A stretch of DNA of 64,000 bases, from assembly GCF_018691265.1 (NCBI RefSeq), contig NW_024881295.1, forward strand, positions 18,957,904-19,021,903. The letters run 5' to 3'. The position numbers and the translations under genes are program-made. The stretch comes from Tyto alba. Its lineage: Eukaryota > Chordata > Aves > Strigiformes > Tytonidae. Every line of letters begins with the position of its first letter. Positions within the stretch are counted from its first letter, which is position 1. The notes beneath the pieces were generated by a model that was given only the letters and a program-made list of their open reading frames with translations, was not told the DNA's origin and made no database searches. Below are positions 31,776 through 44,300 of the stretch, in pieces.

Positions 31776-31796
31776 ATTAGCCACGAGGTGGCAATA
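31776..31796 (+). promoter_or_regulatory. CTCF-type binding motif
   Basis: The sequence TTAGCCACGAGGTGGCAATA contains CCACGAGGTGGC, a near-consensus core of the vertebrate CTCF motif (CCASYAGRKGGCRS). It lies 5.7 kb beyond the deaminase pair, in a gene-free region, where it could mark a domain boundary. Occupancy is inferred. Confidence 0.45.
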
Positions 31797-31799
31797 CAG

Positions 31800-34700
31800 G
31801 AGCTTGAGATGCTAAATTTTGCCAGTATTCGTAGCCTTCACTCAGGTTAGACTTTAGGGTATTAGCTAAGTAAATATATACTTGCAGTGTTACTGCAGAC
31901 TTTCACTCTGTTTCCCAGTACATAATATGTGCTCCACAATACATAATTGACTTCATGTAAAAGTCAAGGAAGGCTAAGCTGATTTTCTGGATCAATAATT
32001 TATGCCTTTTATGTTGCTAATAGTTTATATCTGTATTTAAGCGGCTCAGTAGTCAATAAGAGGTGTTATGCTGGGAACTCAGCTGCTGTTAAAAGCAAAA
32101 TGTCTCAGGAAGGGGGATGCACTGGCAACATACAGCTGTCTCGCTGTGAGTCCTCTCCTGGCTTTAACTCCTGACCTTTCTGAGGTCCAAAGGAACCTGT
32201 ACAGTTTGTACATGTGGATTTCCCAGAGAGCTGATTGCTTCACTACATTGAAGTCTGCTTCTGTCGTCTAGGTTTTAGATTCACTTCTCAGCATGGCTGA
32301 TGCTTGTTTTCCTGCATTATAAGACCATTCAACAGCGAATCAAAAGTCATATCAGGTGGAAATAGTCGATTTCTTCAGATTTTTTCATCCTTTCTTGTAA
32401 TTAAAAGTATTTGTAGTGTTTGCAGGCAGAGGGAGGGTAGTAATAACTCTGTTTTCTACACTTACGTTCAAGGACTAGTTTTCCACCCACTGTAATGGAG
32501 AAAGAATTTTAAGATATTTCCTATTTTGATGTTCCTTCTTTCGGTAGAAGTCAAAGCTACAGCTTTTCAGAAGGTTGGTTTTTTGCTTGTTTGTTTGGTT
32601 TGTTTTTTTCATTCATATAAGATAGATTAAAACAATTCTAGCATAAGAAACTGACTGTGGACTTGGCAAATGTCTCATGTCACTATATTCACCACAATAT
32701 TTATTTGAACATGGGGAAATTATTATGGACACACATTTTGTTATTTCACACAAAAACGATGACAGCCTGCTGCTGTATTACTCTTGATGTGGGACCAGTT
32801 TTCCTCTGAGCACTTTATGGGAAAGCTTATTTTCAATCAGATGATACATTGTGAAGTCAGCATGTTAGCAAAACATGCAAGTTTGTGGTTTAGTAGATAA
32901 ATAGCAGTGTAAAGAGGAGAACACAATTGGAAGCCTTGAAAAAGTAAGTAACTTTTGAGATGTGAAATTCTATCAGCAGGATTTGAGATGAAGTTCTGCC
33001 GGTGAGCTGGGCATTCAGGCTGCCCGATCTGCTGTGGGCACGCGTGCTGAGACTGCCACGTAATTCGAATAACATCCAGCTGCTTCTGCAAGCCCATCCA
33101 TGGCCTGTGCCAGATCCAACGCCTCTCCAGGCCAGGCGCATTGGCACATGCGTGCCCCTATCCTCTCAGAATTCAAGCTTCACAATTTCTAAGGCTCAGA
33201 GGAAAGAGTTGGCTAATCCCTCTGCACAATACTGACCACAGGATTTAACAGTGTAACGCAAATGGGGACTTGTATTTAGTGGAGGCACCTGGGCTGTGGT
33301 GTATCTCTAACCCTATCTGTTAACGTCCAGCTGCCTGCTCAGACAGTTGATAAACTTTGTCTTCAGGGCTGATAACAGCATATTTCTTCTGGGAAAATGC
33401 GCATGATCCCTCAAGCTGCTTCTGTTTCTGGAGATTGTTTGCATGCACGCATCAGCTTTCTTGTTTGCATACTGCACAGCCTGCAGCCACACAAACCTCA
33501 GGCTGTGCTCTTGGAAGGCTACACAAAATAAGCTTTAAAAATTTGGCTGGTGTTTGAAGAACTGAAAGTGAGCTTTGGGACATGATTTTTGAGGACCTGG
33601 GTAGCTACTGCTTTTTCCCTTACAGCTTTCTCCAGTTGCATTCACCAGCTCGTGGGTGAGGTGTTAGACATAAACCCCAATGTGAGCCATTTCTCAGAGG
33701 TCATGTGTAACTGGCTGTACGAGCAGATAGATGGCTAACTCAATTCAGTGTTTATTATAATTGATAAGATATTATTTCTGTCTGCCTAGATTATTCTGTA
33801 GTGTCAAATGAAGAGGATGATTTCACACTTTTATTAATCCATGATTTTTGGACATTACCCTGACAACTGTGACTGTACAGAATAGCTTGTATGCCTGGGA
33901 AGGGAGAATTAAAAAGGGAATAGAGGAGCAGAATATGACTACTAGCCTGAAAACACAGTGCTAAGAAGAGAGACTACACCTCATATATTTGTCTTCCAGA
34001 AAAACAGAAGCCATTCTTGGCAAATGCCCAGTGTTCTGCACTGTAAATTCTCCTCTGTGAAGGAGCATTTTTAGTGTTCTGCTTCCTGTAGCAGCTACCT
34101 TTTTCTTCCCTAAATTTTGGTGCTTATTAACATGAGTAGGATATGAAAAAGACAGAGAAGAGGAAAGATTCTAAGCATTCAGAGGCAGCCACAGAAAGCG
34201 TTATTGAAATATTTCTGCTTATCTTGCCAGAAACAACCCAGAAAATCTTCCTGGAATCTCTAAGATCTTCCTGGACTGTACCAAAGTGTTTCAGTGGGGC
34301 TTCGGATGGGGCTTGAGGCTGTGGGAGCGAAGTGCTTTCTGGGCTCTATTCAGAGCAGCAAATTTAGTTCTACCTGTGTTCCTCCAGACTTCTGTCCTTC
34401 TGTTCTGCATCTCCTGAGCTGGGAATCAGCTTTCAATGAATTCAGTAGATACGTTTTAATTGACCTTAAGTAGCAATATCCAAATAAACCCTACTGAGTC
34501 TTAGCTTGTGTTTATCTGATATCAGAAGATGTTGTGCTGCTTTGACTTGATACATCAAAACATTCAGTGAGATGGGGTGAGAATATCTCGCTTAAGATAC
34601 AGCATAGATGATAAAATATTTCTTGTTCCTTCCGACTCCCTTTTCCCTTCCTCACTTTTACACCTCAAAATGTGGTTTTCAAACTCTTAAGCAAACTAGC

Positions 34701-37700
34701 ATTTTCAAACTGAGTAAACTTTAATTATCAGTAGCATGTCTCCATATTTCCATGAGACACCTGGAAAATTTTGCAGAACTTGGCATTTGTATGTAACATG
34801 ATGATGCTGTGTCTTCTCTTACCATGTAGTTTGTTTTTCTTGTGTGTAACTTGACATAGATACTGAACGTTTGCTGTATTGCACATTCCTGTTTCTGATT
34901 TAAGGTATTCAGTATATATGTAAACCAAGGAGCAGGAACCTGGTGACTACCTAAGCAAGTGATGAAATACGATGTCCCCTGATGTAGACAATAGTGTCAA
35001 CTTTCATTCCAGGTTGGTGGTTATTTTCCTCATAATGCATCATGTATATAAATAGCTTGATGTTCCCAGATGATTAATTTGGTGGGTTTATAGACTGAAA
35101 GCTAATAATTTACATTCCTGCTCCACTTCTGGAAGGGAGATGCTTGCTCTTTCTTTCCAGGAATGGTTAGTCAATGCACTCTATTCAGGCTATTCATACC
35201 CTGTGTATTTCTAGGTGATTAGGGGAAATTATAGAGTGGGATTCTACCTGAAATCTTTTAGGCCTGTGGGAGTTCCCCCAACATGTCACAGACTTCTCCA
35301 CATATATGATAAGGCAAGCTGCAAATACTGATAAAAGATAGAGAAAAATGTTAATTTTTCACAATGGACAGGAATTGCCAACTGGAATCCCTTATGGAAC
35401 TACATTAAGCACAGTGCTGTTTGAAATACCTATAAACAATGTGAAAAAGCAGGTGGTTAGTGAATGGTTGATGATGAGGAGATTATATCAGCTCCCAAAG
35501 ACATTTCAGGTTGCCCTAATCTAATCACGTTTAGAGATTTGCTGCGTATCGAGGTGCTATTGTATCTAATCTGGCTTGCCAGACATCATGGAGATATGAG
35601 GGCTGAATGGAATTCAGGAGGAGAAACCTTAACATTAATGTTTCTGCTCTGTTTGTAAGAAAAAAATCTTTGTTTCAAAAGCAGGATCAACTAAGAGGAA
35701 AACCATTTGTTCCTTTTGTTACCAGAAATGCTTTGTTACAAGGCCCAGCTACAAACAGGGAAAATAAAGGCAGTCTGTGCCCCAATGCATTTACAGTTTA
35801 AATACAAAGTGAAACAGTAGTTGCTACAAACAGACACAGAATATGAAGAAACAATGGGAAATGATGGACAGTCATATTCTAAATTGCAGCATGACAGGAA
35901 ATATATTTAGGCTAATGAATATAAATGTATCTTTGCAGTTTCATTTTTATTTGGAGAGGCATGTCAGTGTTTTGCAATAATAGTCCAAGAAGTAGATGAG
36001 GGTTTTGCACAATGCAGGAGGCTTTTTAGGTACAGATGCAATGTCTAGCTGCTCTTATCAGCTGAGGCTTAAGAAATGCTTTAAAATCCTCTTGGGCATA
36101 TGTGTGTTTATGACAGAAAGCTCAAGCATGGGAAAACAGATACCAGTGAAAATTTTTTTTCTATCCTTCCAATAAAATTAAGTCTTATATAATGAATGGG
36201 CTTGCAGTAGTGCATAAATCTCCTCCAGCAGAAAAAATGGCAAAAGGTATGAACCAGGGACATCTTAAACGCCACCCTTGGGGGATTTAGGTACCATGTG
36301 GGAAGAAGGTGCTTCTGTCACTGGATGGAATAGATAGATCTGCTCTCTCCCGGAGATCAGCCCCTGTGTTGGGTCTTTCTCTCTAAACACAGATGTTGGA
36401 GTCACCAGCTGTTTCCCTTATACCTAAAATTCCATTAACTACAGTTTTCACCTAGAATGTAGACATGAGGCTCAAGTTGCTCAGATGAGGGATCAAATAG
36501 GTATTTGGAGCATCTGCTCCAAAGCACACTGGGCTTGTAGATGAATCCAGGGGCTGTGCGGATGGTGTGTTGTATTCTGCTTGTCTAATGCAAGGTCTGG
36601 GAGCCGCCTGGTATCACGGGTAGAGAGATGCCTAGCCTTTCTCTCCTGAGTTAGGCACTGTGACTCTGAGTGTTGTCATGGTTTTGATGTTTCTAGATTT
36701 GCTAGGGAAGATCTTCATGTGTTGGGAAGTTTCAATAGTAAAAGTCCGTTGTACAGCCAGAGGACTTTGGTATGTCCAGGGATGGAAGCAACTGAGCAGT
36801 GAATTTGCAGAAATAAAAAGGAGACCCATGTAGCTAAGTAACACTCAGGAGTTAAGGTCTCACAACAGATAATTCTGTGTGTGCCTCCTACTTTTAGGAG
36901 CCTTTCTGGCCCCTGAGGGCACTACCAGCCCTCACTGCCCTCCCCTGGGGCTCTCCACCCTAATTGAGGTCCAGGACCCTGTTTCAGCACAGCCCTGACA
37001 CCTGCCCTGGCTAAATTACAGACGTGCCCCTGCCCAGCCCAGTTTCCAGCCCCATCTCCTTTTGCTCCTGATGGGACCCCCTGGTCCTGGCTCACCCCTT
37101 GATGTGCCCTGTGGGACTGAGCCCCTTGATGAGGTCCGTTGAGTTGGGGGGTTGCCCTCACCCCCCTGATTGTCCCTTCTTCTGGGGCGGCTTCACAGGT
37201 GGCTCCCCCAAGCACTGAGCAGCCTGAATGTGGCATTTCGGGGCATGCGTAGGAAAGGCAGGTCCATCAGTGAAACATACAATGTCGAGAGATGCTGGAT
37301 GTCTCAGAAGGTGCATTTTATTTTCCAGGTTGCCTGAAAAGTGCCTACCTTTATCTGCAGCCCTTGGCATGAGCCTCTTCCTAAATCTCACTCCTAGCCC
37401 TTAAGATGCAGCCATTTCTTACCTGTCTGAAGCTAATCACAAGATCAGCTTCATTGCAGCTGGGGTTGTTAACACTGCAAGGACACATCAGCACTTCTGC
37501 ATGATACTGGTAAAAATCGATAGCCCAGAACCATGATGTTTTTAAGAAGCAGTGGGTTTTGCTGGCTGTGAGCTGCACTGAGTGTCTGGGGGAAGTGTCT
37601 GTTGACCCAGAAGCCTTGTTTTAGCTGCGAAGTTATGATGTTGGCCGGATCAAGCCAGCAGAGACTGAAGAGCAGCTAGAAATACCAGCTCCTCCGTGAT

Positions 37701-40700
37701 GATTCAACCCAAGCCATAACGCCTCCCGTCAATGCAAGGAATGAACTCCTGGAGGCGATGGCTGCTAAAGAGCGTTAGGTCAGCTCAATATGCGCTCTCA
37801 TTACCAGCTGAAAGTCTGGCCATGGTCCCACATGTCCCCAGAGCTGTAACGTGGTGGGGTTTGGCCCATTATTTGCCCTCCTTTTGCCAATCCAGCACTG
37901 TGCAGCAGCTGTAGACTGGGAGATGTCCATGGAACCCGAAGCGGCTCGTGATGTGGGTAATGGAGACTGAAAGATTTCCTTAATCTGTTGAAACAGACCT
38001 GACAATGGACAATCATCCTTATTTCTGTAGGACTCTAGTGACATGAAAACCAGGCAAACAATGGCCCTGTGTATCCCTGTCTGCAGTTGCTTAATTATCC
38101 TTGCAAAGGAGGGTGACAGCTCCTCAGTATAATGTGTATGTTAGCATTATGGCCTACTATAGGGTATTGTTAGCTGTTTACATTGCTTAACTTTAACGTT
38201 AAACAAGACAAACTGTTTCAGAGCCCAGGATAACTCCTGGCTGCCAAACAGAAGGGAAGAAGTCCAGGTGCAGCTGTGTAAGCACTAATTTTTTTTTATT
38301 TTTTTTTTTTCTGTGAACCTCAAATAACCCTGAGGAATTTGTTATTCGAACTTTACCATGAGCACACAAACAAAAATGTTTTCTATAAATAACAGTTTCA
38401 TTAACAGTGGTAGGTAAAGGAACCTCTTGCATATGTGGCTTTGATATTGTTGTTATGCATCACCAGTGGATCATTTTTAACATTTACTAGCTATAACAAT
38501 ATAATATTTTAGGCTCTATCTGTACACATATGTGTGAAAGTTGTTTTTTTAAAAAGTGTATATAAAAATAAACATATACACATGCACACACATATACATA
38601 AATACAACCCTGTAGCCCATTTAAAATACACCAAAGCTGATATCAGGAAGGAAAAGCAAAGCATGGGGAGATTAACCCCACTGCTGGAGAATTTCCAAGC
38701 TGGCTAAAACCAGTGCAGCTGGTTCTTTACTATGTGTCTTCCAAAGAACAGGATTATGGCCTGCTGACATTTGTTTGGTCAAATGTATTTGAGTAAAGAG
38801 GAAGAGCACAGGTAACTTCAGAAACCAACTTAAAAAACCAAACCAAAACAAAACTAAAAAACTCAGAAGCATAGTGCCTGCACTCATCACAGGCAGCTTT
38901 GGCAGATGGTACAATGGTCCTTTAAGGACTACAGAAAGCTTGGTAATCTGGAGCAACTGCTAATTACCTCCAAAATATGTTGAGATATTTACTAGGGACT
39001 GACAAATGTTTTAAGTCCACCTTTTCATTTACTGTGACTAGTTGCTTTTGGTTCTTTGGAGCTCTCCACCCCATATCTCTGGTCAGAACAGTCTCAGAAA
39101 AGCCTCTTTTCCCAACTACAAGAAATGGAGATGTTCAGAGTCACGTGCTCTCCATAAAGTATTGTTTCAGCTTAAATTGATGACAAGTCCTGGGAACACA
39201 CAAGGTTGGAGCTGGGGAATGGAAAGAGTGCAGAAGAGCCAAGTCAGGTGGGGAAAAGAAGCTGGGGAAAAGATACTTCAGAGAAACTTTCTTTACCTGA
39301 GAGATTTAAGAAAGGCGGTCTTTGTCCCATCAGGATCTCTTCAGCCTTTTGTCAAAATAGCATTTCTTTTGTGTGGCTACTCTACTATGGTTAAAAAAAC
39401 CCTGAAAACCAAAGGGAAACCTTTCTGTTCACTGTCATCCCTTGACTGGCTGCCTATGTCAGATAACGTTTGTGTTGCAGGGTAAATAAAGATCCCCCTG
39501 CTTTCTTCTTGAAGCCAAATTTCAGTGGCTTTGAATTTGAATGACAGCATTGATTTGAATGACAGGTATCAAAGCAGAATCAAAGAATACATTGATAAAC
39601 GATCAGAAGAAAAGGGATTTAAGTACAGTCATTCAAAGTTAAGTGGTAAATCCATTAAATGCAATCAGAATTACTAGACTGTAGATCAGTCACAAAAGCT
39701 TCAGTGACACACCTGCTCAAGATGCCATGCAGCAGCTACTGGGACAGAGTACCTCCTCAGAAAGGTAGGCTGCTGTTAGCTGTGAGTTGTGCCTGTTCCG
39801 CATGTGCTACATGATACAGATGTTTTATCACAGTTACATTTCTACTTCGTTTATTTTGTCTGAAGCAGGTAAGTCACTGTATTTTGCAGGCAGCATTTTT
39901 TTTTTTATAAGAGTGTATGTTAACGGTTGAAAACCTTTTTGCTTATTTGTATTCCACTTGCTCTTTCCAGTTTACAAAGAGGTTTCCATGTCAGCTTCTT
40001 CCCTTCAGATCATTTAATATTTTTGTTTGCTGCCCGCTACACAGTAGCGCGGCCCTTGTATCTTTTAGTGCTTACCTAAAGGACAGTGAGGACGAAGCGC
40101 AGATACTGGGGAGGAAAAAAAGCTGGCTTGCCAGTCAGCTGTACTTTGGGGTGGAAAAAGACTTAGGGCGTGGAGGGTTTTGCTGGAGAAATGAAGACGT
40201 CGGTTCACCTGGCTAGCCATTACATGCAAGAAGCAGGAGCAGCGCAGGTCCAGGACTGCTGGAGAGCCCCCACGCTGCTGGCAGACACCCAGGGCACGAT
40301 TGCAGCCCAAGCAGTTGCCCTGGTTGGGCTGAGACCCTTCAGGGCTTGCCAGAGGCTCCTGCATCTGGGCAGGTCCTCCGTGGCCTGGGATGTGGCCACC
40401 CTAATCCTTCCCACCGCGGGGTCCCCCGTCCTTGCGTCCTTGCCGTCCACCTGTCCTGCTGCTCCTGCCATCCCAGACGTGCAGCTGGGGGCAAGGGCTC
40501 TGCGGTCCTGGGAGGCTGGGTGGCCAGCTCTGGCAAAGGCAGAGCTTCAGCCTGGCTTTGGGAATACCACGTGCTGCAGAAACAAAGGGCCAAGTGCATT
40601 TTTAATGTTTTCTAAGTTGTTTTTTTTTTTTTTTTTTTTTTTTTTTTTCCCCTCCCTTAATAGTGGAGTTGTACCAACAGTTAATTTAGCTTTGGCAAGT

Positions 40701-41295
40701 ATAATTTCTGCGTTTATAATGGGTTTCCTTTGTGCTGATTATCTTAATCTTTATTTGGTTGCTTAATATTACCTGATCTGTTGCACTGTGATGGATGATT
40801 CATCTTTACCAGTTGTGCTATTAAGCAGTTCCTACAAAGTATGAATTCAAAAGTCTGCACTTTCCGTTCTCCCTCGATAGAAAGCCTGGGCACATGTTGC
40901 ATTTCATTTCTAATTACATACGTTAAGGTGACTTATGTGCTATTACTCAAAATAAATTGCTCTTTCATGTAAGTTCAGCATATGAATGGCCAGTTATAAT
41001 TATACCAAGTTGAAAGAGAATTTAGTACTTCTGTGCCTAGTTCAAAATAATTCTGTCTTTTATAATAGAATCAGGTCAGCAATTTTCCATTGTTTCTCTG
41101 TTCAATGTGGCCATTCTGAAAGAATTATTTCCTTTGTAGATTTGAGCTAAAAATTTGAGGGGTATGTGAATAGCAATGACAGAGGCAGAGGAAAGGTGAT
41201 CCCTTCTACTTTGCCATCTCCAATTTCCATATCCCTTCAAAGGGAGCAGCCACTGCGTGACTCACTGCACTGTCACTTCAGTTCATTTCACTTCT
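31800..41295. other. Intergenic DNA, no gene recognised
   Basis: Mostly AT-rich. There is a GC-rich patch at 36890-37200 that looks like a repeat-derived block but is of no family I can name, and another at 40200-40570. A T30 tract lies at 40619-40648. Open frames of up to about 198 codons in the GC-rich patches lack recognisable domains or consistent splice sites. Confidence 0.4.
40619..40648. repeat. Poly-T tract (about 30 T)
   Basis: Homopolymer run following TCTAAGTTG. It could be an antisense poly(A) tail of an unrecognised retroposon lying to the right. Confidence 0.8.
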
Positions 41296-41299
41296 GTGA

Positions 41300-41324
41300 A
41301 ACCTAAACCCTAACCCTAACCTAA
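41300..41324. repeat. Short interstitial telomere-like repeat
   Basis: The block ACCTAAACCCTAACCCTAAC continues into CTAA: about four CCCTAA-type units, two of them perfect. Interstitial (TTAGGG)n blocks arise at repaired breaks or old fusions; one this short may also be chance. Confidence 0.55.
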
Positions 41325-44300
41325 AATATGTGTTGGTATTTATCACAGGAAGACACCACTCCAGTGTCTTAGCTGCTCTCTGGAGTTACATAAACCAGAG
41401 TTGTATAGACTTTGGGGTAGGGGGAGAAAGGGAGGATGCACGCTCTGTTTTCAGTCACTTAAAGATCCTGTGGATGTTCCTGGGATTGTTTTGGTGATAA
41501 ATACCAATCCTCTGCCACATTGGAATGTACAGACAGTGCTCTGCTGGAGCAAATCAAGCGTCTGCTTTTAATGCAAACATAGGATTTTTTAAATGAGAGG
41601 ACTAAACACATTCCTGGTATCAGACCTTTACTTCAAGGGGTTTGGTTATTTTGGTTAATCTGTAGCTAGCACACATATTGTGCTGGATGGAATTTGCTAT
41701 CAGCCATAGTTACGGGTATCTCCAAGGCTGTATGGAGCCTTGAGGCTCTTCGACATTCTCAGTTCTGCTGTCGGGCTGCCTATTTTACAAGAACGTGTGT
41801 ATGTTTGCTCTGCTTTGGTTTTAATTATTGGTGGTAAATATGCTTCAGGAGTGAAATATGTTTTGTCAGGAGAAATCTGGAAGTGCTTTCTCAGGAGAAA
41901 AATAATTAGAAAGGTTAATGCAATCCACTCTGTAAAAGACTTTAAACTCATTTGCTTGGAGATGTGAAGCAGATGCTTTGTTCACAAAACTATATTAAAT
42001 TAGCCCGGGGGGGGGTCCCATTACGGTTTCTCAAGTACAGCAAAAATGGCAAATTAAATATATATCAATTTTAAATATTGAATATAAAGTTGGCTTTCAA
42101 ATGCGTACGGTGCCCCATGCAAACCACAGTCATTTTACTGCATGCTTTGTTTCACACAGAACTTAAGAGAGTGAAAATTGGAATTGTAGCTTTTCTGTAT
42201 TAAAACGATAGATCTCCTTGGATAGGCTGTGTAGGAATGTGGTTTTAACAGGATGGCAGAATTAATACTGAAAGCCCTGACCTGCAGGTCAGTTCCTTGC
42301 AACAAACGGAGACCAACTTTGGGAACAATTTCTTATTGACGTAAACAGACAGAGCCAATGGGTTGCCTCTGGACAGCAAGGACTTGCTCATTTTTTCTAA
42401 AGGGGTTTTCAGGACAGGTTTTATGTCCATACAGGGTTGTAAAATGCCTCATCCTGCTCTTTTGGGGCTTTCAAAAGACCTGTGCTGGGCCATGACAAGC
42501 TGAAGTGTGCTGGGATTCCAGCCCAGCAGCAATCTCTCTCTTGTTTGATATTGCCAGGGCAGTACACCAGCTTCTATCAAGTTTTGCTCTGGCACAGCGA
42601 TAGTAACACTCACCTGACATCTGTGACTCTCACTCAACGCTTGCTTGTGCCTATCTGGCTAAAATTTTTTCTGCAGTTCAAACATGCAGGCTTCCTCGCA
42701 GGATGTTATAACCCAGATGTTTCAACCAGAAGAGGAAGAGGATAGCCCTTAATGGAAAAAACTTTTTGATTAAATATTTCAAAGCTAGGTAAATCTGTTG
42801 TTGGGCTGCACATAGAAACAGTCTTAATCTCCCGACAGTTTTAGAGACGTTGGTTGTGCAGATCATATTTTCTCCTGTGATCAGAAAGGAAACAGATTTT
42901 ACAGTACAAAAAACCTTGTTCAGGTATTGGTGCAAGCGTGCCTCGAACCTGTTGTGACCCCACTGTCAGGGCTAATGTGGGATGAATTGCTGGAGTAAGA
43001 GATGCAAAAAAATAATTAAAATGGGAAATTCTGAGTTCTGTGAATTTCCTCCCTTTGAGGTCAGCAGTTCCATCTGTCATTTCAGCTACAGTTTGTTATC
43101 GCTGCAAATAATTTTTCACTACTGAAAGCATAGCTATCTTTCTGCTGGGATTAAGGAAGAAATTTGCAAGGAACAGAGGTAACTTTGGGGCTAAGAGAAG
43201 CTGTTTCTCAAGAAAGCACTTGAGAGGAATTAATACTGCTCAATGTCTTGATTGTTGCTTGAGCCAAGATCTCATATGTTTTCTCAGGCTGATGGGACAG
43301 CAATATAAAACTTCTGCATTTTATTCCCTTGTTCTGTATGCTCAAATTTATTACTTCCTTTTGTCTGGCTAAACCCAAAGACATATGATACAGGAAAAGG
43401 TACTTAGCATAAATACAGAAATGCAGTTCAGTCTGAGGCACAGAGAAAACAACTGGAGAGGCAGATTTCTTAATGGAATGTGAGGTTTTCATTTTATCGC
43501 TTCACTTCTTCCCAGGTCATCTGTCCAGGTGACCTCCATGAGTAATATTCTTTAAGCACAATAAATGCATTCCTCTCAGATATGCTGGTGAAGGGCCCAG
43601 CCCCAAGCTCTTCTCTCACAACTGTGAATTGCTAATAAAGCAGCTGCCCAGTAGCCTCCCATTGCTTCCTGCTTGTGTTTTTGTTTTGTTTTGTTTTTTT
43701 TTTTGTTTGTTTGTTTTTTTACAGCATTCCTGACATCTGAAATGTGATTTATCTTTTGTATCTATGCAGCTGAAGTCATTAGAGCACTTGCTCTGGGTAA
43801 CGATGCCCTTCCCAGTAACTCTGTTTGGCTACCCCTTTCCATGGTTTGAGCCCAAGCAAATTGCCTCAGTTTGGGAGAGAGGAAAGCCCATCTCCCCAGC
43901 CTCCATCATCTTCTCTCCCTTCTCCTCCAATCTCTCCCCCATGGGAAATTGGATTCCTCCTCTATAAACTTCATGTGGGGGACCCAGCCATGGCCTGCCT
44001 GGCTAAAGGGCCTTCTGCTCAAGTCATGCTCGCTGTTATTATTTCCTTCTTTTGACTGGCATTTTACTCTCCTCAAAATCAGTTTACATACCCCATATTA
44101 ACCAAAATATCCCCAAATTCTGTGTAACTGAAAGGAAAGGTGGCCTGCGCCGTTAATTTATCATCTTATTCAATAAGTCCTGGGGAAGGGAATCTTGCCC
44201 TAAAGAGTTGCTATCTTTCTAGAATTAATCAGAAAGTTTCAGAAGCCAGTTTCTTGCCTTCTAGGACATTTTCCATCTGGTTTGGTGCCGGTATCCTGAG

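Noticed and set aside
31566..31784. Minus-strand 72-codon frame that at first looked protein-like
   Set aside because: No similarity I recognise, no splice context, AT-rich surroundings. The CTCF-type motif lies at its edge.
40170..40766. Plus-strand 198-codon frame
   Set aside because: It runs from a GC-rich patch straight through a 30-T tract read as poly-Phe, which marks it as accidental.
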